Shown: positions 1 through 11,740 of the stretch, piece by piece
How the letters are laid out: the number at the start of each line of letters is the position of its first letter
Position numbering within the stretch: the first letter of the stretch is position 1
Assembly (NCBI GenBank): GCA_033439255.1
Contig: CM065881.1
Coordinates: forward strand, 3,410,001-3,474,000
Direction of reading: 5' to 3'
From: Hericium rajendrae
Lineage: Eukaryota > Basidiomycota > Agaricomycetes > Russulales > Hericiaceae
DNA length: 64,000 bases
Translations under genes and position numbers: made by a program
The notes under the pieces: generated by a model
Databases searched by the model: none
What the model saw: only the letters and a program-made list of their open reading frames with translations
Told to the model about the DNA's origin: nothing

Positions 1-1928
1 AGCGCCGTCGGTGAAGATGAGCACGGTGTGGCAGTTGGTCTTGAAGATGTCGAAGAGCCGCGTCGTGTTCTTGGTCCTGAGATCGACGAGTCCCGGCGCG
101 TCGTGCGCCCGATCGCCAGCGCGTAGGCTCTCAGAATCTGCGGCGATATACGTGCTAGAGTTCTGCGCCTCCGCCTGCACGCCGTCCTGCGCTTGCAGCG
201 CCTGGACTCGCTCGTCGATGACGATGGGGCTCCACCGATAGTGCACACCGAGCTGGTTGAGCGCCGCTGGACGCTGCCACGGAGACGGGCCGTTGTCCTT
301 GAGGTGCTTGGCATCGAAGGTCTTGTTCAGCAGCGCCGTAGTCTGTTGAAGCATCTCTTTGATGACGGGCAGGCGCTCGGTGGTATAGGAATCGAGAAGG
401 GCGGGGGTGGCGAGGCCTTTGCAGGCGAGCGCTAGTTTCCACGATAGATTGAACTAGGATGGTATAGCGTAAGTCGGATGGATGGCGAGTGTGATGAAAA
501 GGATACGTACGGAGTCCATGATGCTGGAATTCATGCCTTGACCGCCTGTAACGCTGTGTACATGTGCCGCGTCTGAAATGTATGTATTGCTCAGAGCGTC
601 TCAGATAAAACGGTGACGAGACTTCGAACCTCCAGCGACGAAAACCCTGCCGTGTCTAAATGTATTAGCGAATCGAATATTAGGTCTACGGAAACTGTCA
701 GCGACTTCTATCTAGCATGATCCGGACCTCCAACGAACCTGTAGTCTGCAATAGTTTCCACCTCGCCGATCTTCAGTTCAGGCATCTTGGCCACAGAATA
801 TGCGAATTCGCGCAGGTAGTCATGGTCGGTGAGTGCGCGCTGGTAGTCAAGACTCGGCCCGCACGCTGTGAAGAAAAACATATTCTCCGATTCCGTGCGG
901 TCCGTAGGGCGTAGCATGATACTACACAATCAAGCATCAGCGACGGTCATAAACGGATGCATGTTCCACATACGCATCTCCAGGTACGTCGCCAAATTGA
1001 TGCCAGTGCTAGAGAAGAATGCCGAGAAACCGCCAGGTTCAGCGGTGCCTATGCGGCCGGAGGCATACAGAAAAGACCCACATTCGCATCTACGCCAGTC
1101 GCGACCACATCGCCGATAAGGACGTGCAGCGCATCCCGCGTTTCTCCCAGGAATGTCAGACTCAGAAGCTTGCGCACAATGCCTGCATCACGAATGCACG
1201 TCAATATACAGCATGCGAAGTGGTATCTGTGGAGCATCATACCTTTGGCGCCGTCGGCACCAACGACGTACTTGGCCGTGATCTGCTCGTGTGCCTCTTC
1301 ACCGTCGTGCCTCTTCACGACAGTGGCCGTCACCTGCTCCGCATCCTGTTGCAGGTTGAGCAGCTCCGTGGAGAGCTCGACTTCGATGCCGTACTTCTTC
1401 AGATGCTCACGCAGTATGCGACACGCGGCGTCCTGCCCAAGAAGCCAGACCGTGCGCTGTTTGTACGGTGAGCGGCACCATTATGGAATAGAAGAGCTTT
1501 TGAACTTACCTCCGGGTACGCAGGTGTAGCCTCTTCGTGAGGGAAGACAGGGTATTCCTTGACGGGCTTTCCGTCCTCGTACTTCAAGTACTGGATCAGC
1601 GACCTGCCCGTCTCCTTCACCTCTGGAACACCGAGCTGGTGGTAGACCTCGAGGGTGCGAGGCTATGGCAAACAGAGTTGAGAACAAAGCTAACTTGAGA
1701 GCTAGATACATACCATGATCCCCGAGCCACGCTGGCCGATAGGGAAGTGCGGTAGCTTCTCGATGACACGGACATCGACGCCGTTCTGAGCAAGACTAAG
1801 AGCGGCGACAAGGCCTGTCGGGCCTGAGCCAATCTGCATCGCAAAGCATGATGAGCAGAGTTAAAACTAATAACTAAACGAAATGACAAAGGAACATCGT
1901 CACTTACGATGAGGACAGAGGTAGACAT
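1..1928 (-). CDS. FMO1: FAD-dependent aromatic-ring monooxygenase, C-terminus cut by window edge
   Basis: Group A flavin monooxygenase of the phenol 2-monooxygenase type, expected to hydroxylate a phenolic ring using FAD, NAD(P)H and O2. The ATG at 1928 opens a seven-codon exon (MSTSVLI). After a phase-0 intron, IGSGPTGLVAAL completes the Rossmann FAD fingerprint. Later exons read FPIGQRGSGIM, LGQDAACRILREHL, VVGADGAKG (the DG motif) and, split by an intron, VFVAG-DAAHVHS followed by TGGQGMN (the FAD-binding GD motif). The C-terminal thioredoxin-like domain (GVHYRW, AGDRAHDAPGLVD) runs off the left edge. Introns are 50-65 nt. One at about 686-738 is absent from FMO3 and FMO4. No frame break was seen by eye, making this the best-preserved of the four copies so far as it is visible. 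The substrate is not readable from sequence; lignin-derived phenols are an inference from the family. Confidence 0.88.
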
Positions 1929-1993
1929 GGTCTTAGTAGCGGAATGGAAGTGTGGGAGATAGAAATATGATGATTCCGCACCTGTTCCGTCAT

Positions 1994-2002
1994 CTTTTAT
2001 AG
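1994..2002 (-). promoter_or_regulatory. TATA box of FMO1
   Basis: CTATAAAAG on the minus strand, about 65 bp upstream of the FMO1 start codon, which is a normal fungal core-promoter spacing. Confidence 0.55.
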
Positions 2003-2516
2003 ATTCGTGCGGCAATCTAACAAATGAATAGCCCATTGTTGGCTTGGACGAGGCCCCACATAACAAACTGACACCGTCACAAGCTGAATGACGAGCAAAT
2101 CCCCGGTGATGAACTCAGCAGGAGATTGGGCGGCGCAGTGGAATGACGCGATGACTGGGTTCATGAAAATTTGAAAGAAGGTGTTCGACTCTAGACAGCA
2201 TACGGCATGTCCCTAGTGCACGCAGGATGAAGGACTGCCACATGCGTAAGGTCAGCGACGGAAACTGCGGGCTGTCATTGTCAGGTACATTACATGTCGG
2301 GTGGAGGGACTCACACCAGCTCCGCTCTATTAGAGTGTGTGCCTGGCCACAGACTTGGCTCGACAGCGAAGACATCTTATCTTACGGTCCCGACATAATT
2401 GACATCTCTCCCGCATTTACACCCGCAATCAGGTACTTGGACTACGAAGCTCTGGGCATGATAAATATATCGAACAACGGCATGAAATCCAAAAAAAGGA
2501 AGTCCACCACCTTTAT
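2003..2516. other. Spacer between FMO1 and FMO2
   Basis: Upstream region of FMO1 and downstream region of FMO2. I see no convincing gene. Open frames here are short and show no domain or splice pattern. Confidence 0.5.
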
Positions 2517-2550
2517 GATGAAGCTAGATAGCTATGATGAAGCTAGATAG
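2517..2550. repeat. Short tandem duplication at the FMO2 stop codon
   Basis: The unit TGATGAAGCTAGATAGC occurs twice in a row. The right-hand unit contains the FMO2 stop codon (TAG on the minus strand, 2543-2545). It looks like a simple local slippage duplication at the 3' end of the dead gene. Confidence 0.6.
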
Positions 2551-4615
2551 CGAGCACACCTGCGAAATACTTCTCCGCCTCTTCAACGCCGCCCACCAGT
2601 GCACTAACCACACCGTCGGGCCGTAAGATCGAAAGCTTTGTTTAGAAGAGGCGCCTTATGCGCCGTATGCGTGTCCCTCTTCATCTCGGAAGGTTAAATC
2701 AACGCCCTCCACCAAACCCGTGCTCGACGTCTTTGGATAGATGGCCGCAACCCGCATAGAGCCCGCGGGCAGGCGCTCCAGGTCCTTTACAACTGAAACG
2801 GGGTTGCTGCCATCGGCAAAGATGAGGATATGTGGCGGGCTTGGATAAAGACGTCTAACAGCCGGGCTGTGCTCCCAATCTCGAAATCCACAAGTCCAGG
2901 TGCGTCGTGTGGGCGAACGTCCGCATGCAGCCGCTCCGCGCCCGCCGCGGCATACATGTTCGCCGAGCCCTCCTCCGCGTAGCTCTGGTCGTCGATATGA
3001 TGGGGCTTTAGCTATAGTGAACGCCGAGCTCGTTGAGCTGCATCGAGTGCCGGTGGAACGAGGTGTCCTTCTTTCTGCGCGTCGTGTCGAGGTTCTTATT
3101 CAAGAGCGCGGTGGTAAGGCCCAGCATTTATTTGACGGCAAGGCGCTCCTCGGTGTAGAAATCCAGAAGTTCAGGCGCGGCAAGTGCGACTTTCCAAAAT
3201 AGATTGAACCAGTGCGGGATTGTATCAGCGGATGAGGCGCGCGACAATGGCAGATGGGTACTCACAGCATTCATGATGCTGGAGTTCATGCCCTGGTCAT
3301 CCGTTGCGCTGTGTACATGAGCGGCGTCTGCATTGGTCTATGAGCGTCGATCGTGACAATATACGAATGCAGCACGAACCTCCGGCAACGAAGGTTCTGC
3401 CCTGCTGGACATGAGCGACGTCAGATCAAGGTCAAGGGAACGAGTGACGGACGCATGGTCTGAGATCGTCTCGAGCTTGCGTATTTCGGGTCAGCAGCTT
3501 CGCCAGGCATATACGGACTCGTGCAGATAGTCGTGGTCTATCGGAGCGCGTTTGTGGTCGGAAAGCCGTTCCGCAGCCGGAGACGAAATACACGTTCTCG
3601 GCTGCTGTACGGCCTGTGGGGCGCAGCATGGTGCTGTGGCGCGAACATGTCAGTAACGTGATGACGGAAGCGAGGCAGGATGCAGGACGTACGCATCACC
3701 TAGTGCATCATCGAATCGGTGCCAGTGCTATAAAGGACCAGAAATAAGGGCCGCATGAGCAACCTTGGCGAAAGAGAGAGGAAAACTAAGCATACCGCAG
3801 CATCTATACCTCCTGCCACAACGACGTTCCGGACAACGACATGGATCTTATTCTAGGGACACGCCCATGAACGTCAGATTCACAAGCTTGCGAACGACAC
3901 CTACAGATGCGCGACCAACGTCAGCGTCAAGACACCGGTAAAGGGTACTCGAAAAATCATCGTACCTCGTGCATTATCGCACCAATAAAGTATTGGCCGT
4001 GACTTTCTATTCGGCGCCCTCATTGGCGATGGTAGCCGTGATCCAGTCCGCGCCTTGTTCGAGACTGAGCAGCCTAGTACAAAGCTCGACTTCAATGCCG
4101 TGCTTCTTGAGATGCTCACGCAGAATGCGACAGGCAGCATCCTGACTGAGGAGTAATCCGTTTCGTTGGTTGCAGAGTTAGTACCCCATTAGCCAGACGA
4201 GATATCGGGCTCTCACCTCGAGGCACTCGTGTGTAGGTCCTTGGAAGTCCACGACGAGCAACTCCTTCACGACTTTGCCATTGTCATACTTGTAAGAGCC
4301 GGCAGTGGTGATCCCGGCTTTCCTGATATCGTCCAATACATCAAAGTGACGGTGAATCTCGAGGTTGCGATGGGTAAATTAGATCTTCGGACTTGTAGGC
4401 CTGTGTCGAGAATGTACGCACCATTATTCCGGAGTTTCGCTGGCCAATTGGGAAGTAGGGATGCTCCTCAATGACGTGAACGTCAACGCCATGGTGAGCG
4501 AAAGTCAGAGCAGAGACGAGTCCCATCAGGCCAGATCCAACCTGCAGCAGAAAGGAACGTGAGTCGGAATAAAAGCGCTACGAAATATCCTGACAATGAG
4601 AACTGAAGTGGACAT
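2543..4615 (-). pseudogene. FMO2: decayed FAD monooxygenase paralog
   Basis: Same exon order as FMO1. The ATG at 4615 gives MSTSVLI, and the gene ends with LVGGVEEAEKYFAGVLAI before the stop at 2543-2545. Remnants of all parts are recognisable: FAD fingerprint exon, LRPTGRTAAENVYF, the QGMN region and the thioredoxin-like C-terminus. However, the reading frame is broken in several exons, for example around 3430-3600 and 2640-3150, so no full-length protein can be read. The normally invariant TGGQGMN reads TDDQGMN, losing both glycines next to the FAD site. The promoter side keeps a TATA-like GTATATA at 4728-4734. It is a relic of the local FMO duplication, decayed while its neighbours stayed more complete. 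Confidence 0.85.
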
Positions 4616-4734
4616 GCTGTAAATGGAGTCTGCAGGTGAGAAAGAATGTGGTACTATGAAGAGCTGCCCTAGATTGTACTGGAGGTGTGATCGATGATGC
4701 CGAGTAGTTTGGCTATCTCATCCCCTTGTATATA

Positions 4735-6112
4735 CTGTATCGTCCTCCCATGGTCGCAAGCCTCCGTCGGAGCGGTAGCACCGCAAGGTGGTTACAATAT
4801 GCCGCACGATCGAGGCCCTGTGTGATATCGCGTCGAGAAACAAAGTGCTGCAGACTGCTGTTCAGTGACTTTAAGACTTGAGTTCGACTGTAGAGAGAAT
4901 AACGAGCGTCCCGTCAATCCCGTCGGCGTCGAGGGCGCCAGCGCGGCATCTGCCATGATCGAATATCAGATTGCCACCTGCTCCCGCTTCCTCCGTCGGA
5001 CGTCTTCCGCAAATACACAAACACGACCGTCCATGACATTGTTCTTGCACAAGCTCGGGGCCGACTGTACCTTTTCAGAGAAGTTCATGCGTACACGTCC
5101 AAACGGTCCAATATTACCTTTTGAGTCCGACCACTGTGTGTCTGACCGTCGGAAGGAGTCCGGCAGATGCCGGTCATGGTTTAACTTCGACGTTCATAAC
5201 GTTGCTGGGCGGCGTGCATCAGACGAAACGGTGTGCATGAGTTACTGGCTCGAAACGTGCTGACGAGGAGTTATAAATGGCTATAGATTCCATATGCTCA
5301 GTGCTGCTGCTGCGCGAGCGAGCTGGCCTGGGATTTGTGGTACACTAACGACGCCATCACAGCTCTATCGAAATACGGTTTAATGCCTGGGGACATCGAG
5401 CCACATACTGACAGACTATGGAGGTGCCGGACACCTATAACCAGCCGGCCTGATAATATCAACGATAGCACTAAACAAGCACTAGACTCCGATGGATGCT
5501 CGTCGTCCCCTCGGACGGGACTGCAACCCCAGGACATCTGTGAAGTTCCAGCTTCGCTTCATCTCCGTCACTATCAGAATTCTGACTGTGGTTCCCTTGT
5601 AGTTTTCTCGTGCCGCCGGATAGATGTACCGTTACTTGGATCTGCGAAAGTCAGGAAAGCGACTGGGACGAGGGTGAGGGGAAGGACGAAGCTGATTTGT
5701 TATGATTCCGACTGCGTCAGTATGTCATCCTCTAACCATCGGTTCGAATCTGTTTGGTGCTCATTATATGGTACTACAGTGCCTTGTGTACATCGAACTC
5801 ATATTTCTTTCACTGCACAGGCACGGCCCTACAGCACGTAGCTCCACCAGACCCCAGATAATCCCTTCGGAGGCCGTTTTGAGGAGACCTCCTCGCATCT
5901 GGACATAATTATATCCGAAATCCAGTCTTATACACTGTAGACGTAGACTTGCTACTCCAGAAAATCGTCCGCGGACATCGACCACGTGAACTTCAGCCGA
6001 TGTATCATTTGTGGTCTGAGTAGGATGTGTCAGGCACTGTAAAAAGCATTTGAGAGCAATTGCAGGCCTCCGAACATGATAAGGTAGCTTACTTAGGTTG
6101 AAAGATTTGTTG
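4735..6112. other. Gene-poor spacer
   Basis: About 1.4 kb upstream of FMO2 and downstream of the tRNA gene. A stretch near 4925-4990 faintly resembles the conserved block upstream of FMO3 and FMO4. I find no supported gene. Open frames up to 168 codons lack domains, a conserved start context or splice signals. Confidence 0.5.
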
Positions 6113-6113
6113 G

Positions 6114-6117
6114 CCAA
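6114..6117 (-). terminator. RNA polymerase III T-run after tRNA-Cys
   Basis: TTTT on the minus strand, 23 nt past the tRNA 3' end. It is the usual pol III stop signal, though rather short. Confidence 0.5.
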
Positions 6118-6140
6118 AACATTTACCTAGCACTTAGCAC

Positions 6141-6214
6141 AGACCCCACCGTGGTTCGAACACGGGACCCTGCGATCTGCAATCGCATGCTCTGAACCAC
6201 TGAGCTATGGAGTC
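6141..6214 (-). tRNA. tRNA-Cys (GCA anticodon)
   Basis: A 74-nt cloverleaf folds by eye without an intron. The acceptor stem is GACTCCA against TGGGGTC with one G-U pair, and the discriminator base is U73, a cysteine identity element. The D arm is GCTC/GAGC, and the anticodon stem TGCGA/TCGCA encloses loop TTGCAGA, giving anticodon GCA. The variable loop is 5 nt. The T arm CCGTG/CACGG encloses TTCGAAC, so A and B box sequences are intact. It lies about 95 bp downstream of the FMO3 stop codon on the same strand. Confidence 0.96.
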
Positions 6215-6309
6215 TAATTGTTAACGCTATTTGCATTTAAATCATGAAAATTGTGAGCATTGTTACAAGTATGAAAGAAAACTACAACTAAATAGAACAG
6301 TCTTTCAGC

Positions 6310-8245
6310 CTAGACAGCGAATACGCCTTTGAAATACTTTTCGACGCCTTCGATCCCGCCCACCAGCGCGCCGACCACTCCATCCGGTCGCACGATCGCA
6401 ATCCTCGCAGCCTCGGACGCAGCGCCGTACGCAGGGTACGCATACCCGTCCTCGTCCCGCAGCGTCAGATCCACGCCCTCCACCGCACCTGCGCTCGATG
6501 ACTTGGGATAGACTGCCACAACCCACACCGTGCCCGGAGGAAGGTGCTCCACAGCCTTGACCACCGAAACGGGGTCCGCGCCATCCGCGAAGACGAGCAC
6601 GGCGTGGCGCGTCGGGCTGAAGACGTCAAAAAGCCTAGTGGTACTTCCAGTCTTGACATCCACAAGCCCAGGCGCATCATGCGCGCGATCGCCCGCATGC
6701 AGCCGGTCCGCGTCCGCGGCGCCATACGTGCTCGCCTCGACCGTCTCCGCGCGGCCCTGGTCGTCGACGACGATCGGGCTCCAGCGGTAGTGCACGCCGA
6801 GCTGGTTAAATGAGCTTGGGCGCTGCCACGGCGAGGGATCGCCGGCCTTGCGCGTCGTGTCGAAGGTCTTGTTGAGCAGCGCGGTGGTGAGGTTCAACAT
6901 CTCTTTGATGACGGGGAGGCGCTCCTCGGTATAGCTGTCGAGCAGACCGGGCGCGGCGAGGCCTTTGACGGCGAGCGCGAGTTTCCAGGACAGGTTGAAG
7001 ACGTCCATGATGCCTGAATTCATACCCTGGCCGCCGGTCGGGCTGTGCACATGCGCGGCATCTTCGTTACTCCATCAGTAATTTCAACGGAGAAACAAGA
7101 ATGCGGGACATACCTCCAACAATGAAGACTCTGCCCTGCTGGAACATGTTGGCTACCCGGATATTTGGCCTGTAGTCTGCGATCGTCTCTATCTTGCCAA
7201 TCTTCAAGTCTGGCACTTTAGTGACGCGGTACACAGATTCGCGCAGGTAGTTGTGGTCTTCAACGGCTCGCTGGCAGTCCAGATCCGGCCCACAGAGCAT
7301 GATGAAATACACGTTCTCTGCTGCTGTACGGTCTGTGGGACGCAGCATGACGCTGGGATGCGAAACCGATCGGCATTGTCATAATGAAGCGAAATGGAAT
7401 GCGAGACGTACGCATCAGCTGGTGGGTCACCGAACTTATGCCAGTGCTATAAAGTTAGCAGAAAGATGAGTGGTCCTAGCATGTATAGCAGAGAAACGGA
7501 TTGACCCACTTTTTCGTCTATGCCTGTTACGACTACGTCCCCGACAATAATGTGAAGTGCATCTCGAGTTTCTCCCACGAACGTAATATTCAGAAGTTTG
7601 CGAACAATACCTACAAAGAGTTGTCAGCGACATATCAATAAAGGTCGCATCGAAAACCATCGTACCTTTCGCGCCATCAGCACCGATAACATATTTCGCG
7701 GTCACCTTTTCTTCGGCACCCTCCTTCGCGATGGTGGCCGTAACCGAGTCTGCGCCCTGCTCTATAGTGAGCAGTTCGGTAGAGAGCTCGACTTCAACAC
7801 CGAATTTCTTGAGGTGATCACGCAGAATGCGACATGCTGCATCCTGACCGAGCAACCATGGGTTGTTCTTTTCATAGGGTTAGTACATTATCAACCAGAG
7901 AGTGCATCTGGCACTCGCCTCAGGGTAAATGGGTGTGGGTTCTTGGTAAGACGTGACGGCGAACTGCTTGACGGGTTTTCCATTCTCATATTCGAGCCAC
8001 TCATGAATGTACGCGCCAGCCTTCTTGATATCGTCCAATACACCGAGGTAACGGTAGATCTCAAGGGAGCGGGGCTGTGATGGGATAATCAGAGGGTTCA
8101 GGATTAGCACTTGCTATGGACGCACCATAATTCCGGCACCCCGCTGGCCTATGGGGAAGTGTGGCAGCTTCTCGATGACGCGAACGTCCACGCCGTTCTG
8201 AGCAAGAGTCAGAGCGGCGACTAGACCCGTCGGGCCAGAGCCAAC
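6310..8245 (-). CDS. FMO3: FAD monooxygenase lacking its usual first exon
   Basis: Aromatic-ring hydroxylase paralog. From 8245 down to the stop at 6310-6312 every exon reads cleanly: VGSGPTGLVAAL, FPIGQRGAGIM, LGQDAACRILRDHL, VIGADGAKG, LRPTDRTAAENVYF, VFIVGG-DAAHVHS, TGGQGMN, then the thioredoxin-like C-terminal domain ending EKYFKGVFAV. The tiny MSTSVLI-type exon seen in the other three copies is absent. The splice acceptor before VGSGPTG is intact (CTGCAG), but just upstream the sequence passes straight into promoter-like DNA. A substitute start could be the ATG at 8337 (MANQFASS, then a weak GTGTCA donor), which would lose the hydrophobic first beta-strand of the FAD fold. One intron begins with GC rather than GT. 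It may be functional with an altered N-terminus, or recently inactivated. Confidence 0.82.
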
Positions 8246-8343
8246 CTGCAGCCAAATACGATGTGAAGACGGCTTGAGGAGCACTAGGTAACAGGATGCG
8301 TTGCAAGTGACACCGATGATGCAAATTGGTTGGCCATCTTGTC

Positions 8344-8351
8344 CTCTTATA
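8344..8351 (-). promoter_or_regulatory. TATA box of FMO3
   Basis: TATAAGAG on the minus strand. It aligns with the promoter side of FMO2, which shows that the segment between promoter and exon 2 has shrunk in FMO3. Confidence 0.45.
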
Positions 8352-8508
8352 CTGTATGTGATTCTAAGCTCGCCCCATGATGCGAGGGCACGGCTGAAAA
8401 GTAACGCAAGCCTCTGGCATCTCACGATGGGGATCTCCCTCCTTCGGCGGATTGATGCATCCCCACGAAACGAATCGACTGCGCGATATTGCGGCAGATA
8501 TGAAGAAG

Positions 8509-8775
8509 ACGAGACCCCTGCGGCCAGCGCCGTTGCGGCATCTGGCTTACGCGTCATGCGTAATCTTATCAGATATGATGATAATGTAGGCGTCCGTCAA
8601 ATTGTCGGAACAGTTATACCGACATTTCCCCCGTCAATCTCAGATAACCGCAGTCAACAACGTCCTTCATGCACACACTCGGGCCCCGATAACCTGTAGG
8701 TCCTCATCTCCTTTGGATGCGCTGAACACGCCTAGTCATCCCTGCAAGAACATTGCGCTTCTATGGCTTCTTGTC
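8509..8775. repeat. Conserved FMO upstream block, copy by FMO3
   Basis: Non-coding block containing TAATCTTATCAG, TATGATGAT, GGGCCCC and CTGAACACGCCTAG. The same motifs in the same order occur on the opposite strand upstream of FMO4 (17818-18015). It duplicated together with the genes and may hold regulatory sites. No transcription-factor site is assigned. Confidence 0.6.
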
Positions 8776-9813
8776 GGGCACACTCGGGTGTGGGCATTCA
8801 TCAGCACTACAAGGATTTAGTCGTTCGCGACAATGTTGGCCGGCTTGCGTCGGATGAAAAGGTGTGCAGGAAATTGAATTCTATTTGAAGCATCATTGAT
8901 GATGAAGTAAGTACAGGAGTTTCGATGTCCTAGAGCCAGCCAGACGATCTGCTCGTGCAGAAGCTGGCATCCTTACAGCCTCAACTATCGACGCGCGGCA
9001 CCCATCAAGTCATTGGAAAGGCTGAACCAGTCGCTTGCATCTAGACCCTACATATGAAGAAGCTGATATATTGTTGTAGTCACCGGCATTGGCATCAAAA
9101 CTAAGAGCGCCAGGACAGATGGAGACTGATGGAGGCCTATAGAGGCCCATCTTCCCGGCAACCGCCATCTTCGAGGTTCTATCTTCGATCTTTCTGCGTC
9201 ACTGTGGTTTCTAGTACGAAGGGAACTATTTTGGGTGTCTGCCTGGGTCAATGGACCGATAACGGCGGAGATCCATGGCAAGGCCATCTCGAAGGCGACG
9301 AATTTTCCATACAGTTCCTCCATTGCGCGCTGCGTTATGACGTCAACGGTGACAGTCCTAATCGATTTTGTTGCTAGAAGGGAAGTGTCTCGCCCGTCGT
9401 GATACTGACAGCTTCCAGCAGCTTGTGATCGCTACTCTCGCTGCGACCTGGTCCAGGCGACGTTCACCTCGCTTTCCATGGATTCTGTGTCCTTTAGCAT
9501 TGTCAATATTGAATCATATATGTTGAAAATCCAGGAGAACCGCCATTCGACCAATATCGGTAGGAAGGACATGTCAACTTCAATGCTGTCTGGAAATCTG
9601 CCACACGCTCGTTGAGCGGAGCCTTCTCTGGCTGTATCTTAGCCTTTTATCAAGCTCATAGCCTCTCCTAGAATCATCTCGCCGCATGCAGATGATGTCT
9701 TCCTCCTTTCACTGCATGCTGTCCGACAGCTGTCTTCGGCCTCTTTCCCTGTCACTGATACTTATACGGGTCCGCCGTGCGCAGCATCTTTCCCCGTATC
9801 CGATCTGCCCCCC
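8776..9813. other. Spacer with exon-like remnants
   Basis: I find no complete gene. On the minus strand, 9048-9323 is open (starts MEELYGKFVAFEMALPW). Exon-like stretches continue to about 9640, for example one reading KAPLNERVADFQTALK. They could be pieces of a decayed multi-exon gene, but I do not recognise the family. Confidence 0.3.
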
Positions 9814-10199
9814 ATGACGTCTCCATCAAAGCCCGGCTTCCACACTGCAACCATCCTAGTCTTAATGATTGCGAGTGCATGGATCTCCGTACCACAATTT
9901 CTGGCGTCGCTTGTGCTGGCTGCCATAAAGATGGTGGCAGCATTGACGTTCCTGGCATTTGTAGTGATCTGGACGTCCATGATAGCATTGATAGTAGGAT
10001 TGGCGACACTATTCACGGTGTGGATTATGGCGACACACGCATTGGATGAGATCGTGGAGTCGAATGAGAATAACACCGTGAGCAACTTCATTCGATGTAC
10101 TTATCGTACTTCACTTCATGCTCCTCTCCGCAGGGCTCTCGTGCCGTCGAAGGGACAACTCCACAATCTTCTCGGCCGGAGAGTGGAGTGCATTCATGA
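9814..10199 (+). CDS. Small predicted membrane protein (hypothetical)
   Basis: Two-exon model. Exon 1 (9814-10077) begins MTSPSKPGFHTATILVLM and holds three or four closely spaced hydrophobic segments (about residues 12-75), then an acidic tail. A GTGAGC...CCGCAG intron (10078-10133) in phase 0 leads to a short Ser/Pro-rich tail stopping at 10197-10199, giving about 109 residues. Reading through the intron would instead give a 162-residue frame with no sensible ending, so the spliced form is preferred. I recognise no family. The hydrophobic pattern and clean intron are the only support. Confidence 0.45.
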
Positions 10200-11740
10200 T
10201 TTGGGACGGCTCATACGAGTTGTACACACAGTCTGTCGGGCACCACTACAAGTGTTATGGATCAATCGGTCAGTGTTCCGCTCACTGGACATTCTGACAT
10301 AGGTGTTTCTCGGTCTCTGTGTTTCTTTTTTGTTTATTCATTTGATTTCGCTCCTGCCAGTCAGCCGCAAATGGTACGAGATAAATCACTCTGTGAACGC
10401 GTTGACAGCGTTCGTACGTGACGCGACTTGCCATTGCTGCACCAGGACGACGTCCAACGCGGATACGGAGAGTTGGAGAAGTTCCTGGGCGAGACGTACA
10501 TTGCCCTTATCCAGCATGGGTCTCGACTCTGAAACGCGCAGCCGTCCATTGCGCCGTTCTGCCGCATCGACAATGGGCTGTGGGGGAAGATGACCAGCTG
10601 TCTTATTTTGTCGACGAGGTAGAGCGGACGCTCACGACTGTCATGTGGGCGGAAGGAAAAGTAACAATCACGACCCGGTCGCTGACTTGCACACCATAAC
10701 GTCTGGTAGTGTCTTGGGGAATGGCTGGTGTCGGTCACGGGCATGGGATACAGGTAATTCTGGCCTGTCACGAATTGGGTTGCAGATAGCAGCCGTCGCG
10801 AACCGCCATGCGCCCGATCCTAGAGCATCGTTCACAAGGTCATTTCCCCCATCGTCGCATTCTGGTCTGGATATGCACAGGCCCCGGGCCCGTCTGGACA
10901 TCATACATACGTAGCTCCAGAGCATACATAAACGAGGCTAGTCGATCTCTCTCTGAGTCCGACGTCCAAGGCGGCGGCACATCACACCACAGGCACCGAT
11001 GGCGTCCAGTGCGTCGACCCAATAAACACATGTGCAGCGGCCCCGTGCTCCGATCGCAGACCATCACTCGCGGGGATAATATAGCTGGCGTGATGGGCGC
11101 AGCGCGCCTCATATATCACTCCGAGACTCGCCAATCCCGCCTTGTCAAATCCAGGACGCCGTGATCCGCCCGCCTACTTTCACTTTCGCCAAACAAACCA
11201 TTTGGGGGCGCGATGGCGATCCAATTCGAGGTCAACGTATACTGCAGTGGGTAACGTGATGAGTACAATTTCCTACGTTCCTGGACGTGTGCGACAACAC
11301 AGGAGAGGTATCCGAGAATGAAGGTGGGCGTAAGTAATATGTATGGTGACAGACAGCGATGGCACAGTACAGAACTAAAGCGGGGTACCGTATGTAGCGA
11401 AACGGGCAGTCCGTGTGTGCTGGGTTGTCCGCGCGGGAAGGAGCAGTGGCGAGCGAGCAGGGGTGATGTACAGTGGCGGTTGTCGGTGGGCTCGAGTGGG
11501 GAGAGGAAGGGAGATATGTATGTAGACGAAGAGACAATGATATTAGGAATGAAATGGCAGGGAAGGGAATGCGGGTCGAGTATGCACGGGAACGGAGAAT
11601 TATGAGTACGTGGATGCGGGCGGGCGAATTATAGGTATGGAATGGAGACGTTTACGATGTACATATCGCGCGGCCATCAAGACCGCGCGCAGCGGGCGAG
11701 GACGTCGGGTTCGCGGAGCACGTCGGTGAGTGCGCGCGGG
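10200..11740. other. Spacer without a supported gene
   Basis: Several 80-136-codon frames exist on both strands, but none shows a domain or consistent introns. Around 10430-10530 one plus-strand frame reads GELEKFLGETYIALIQHG and then stops. It may be a fragment of a lost gene. The right end (from about 11640) is the 3' flank of the Ser/Pro-rich gene. Confidence 0.4.
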
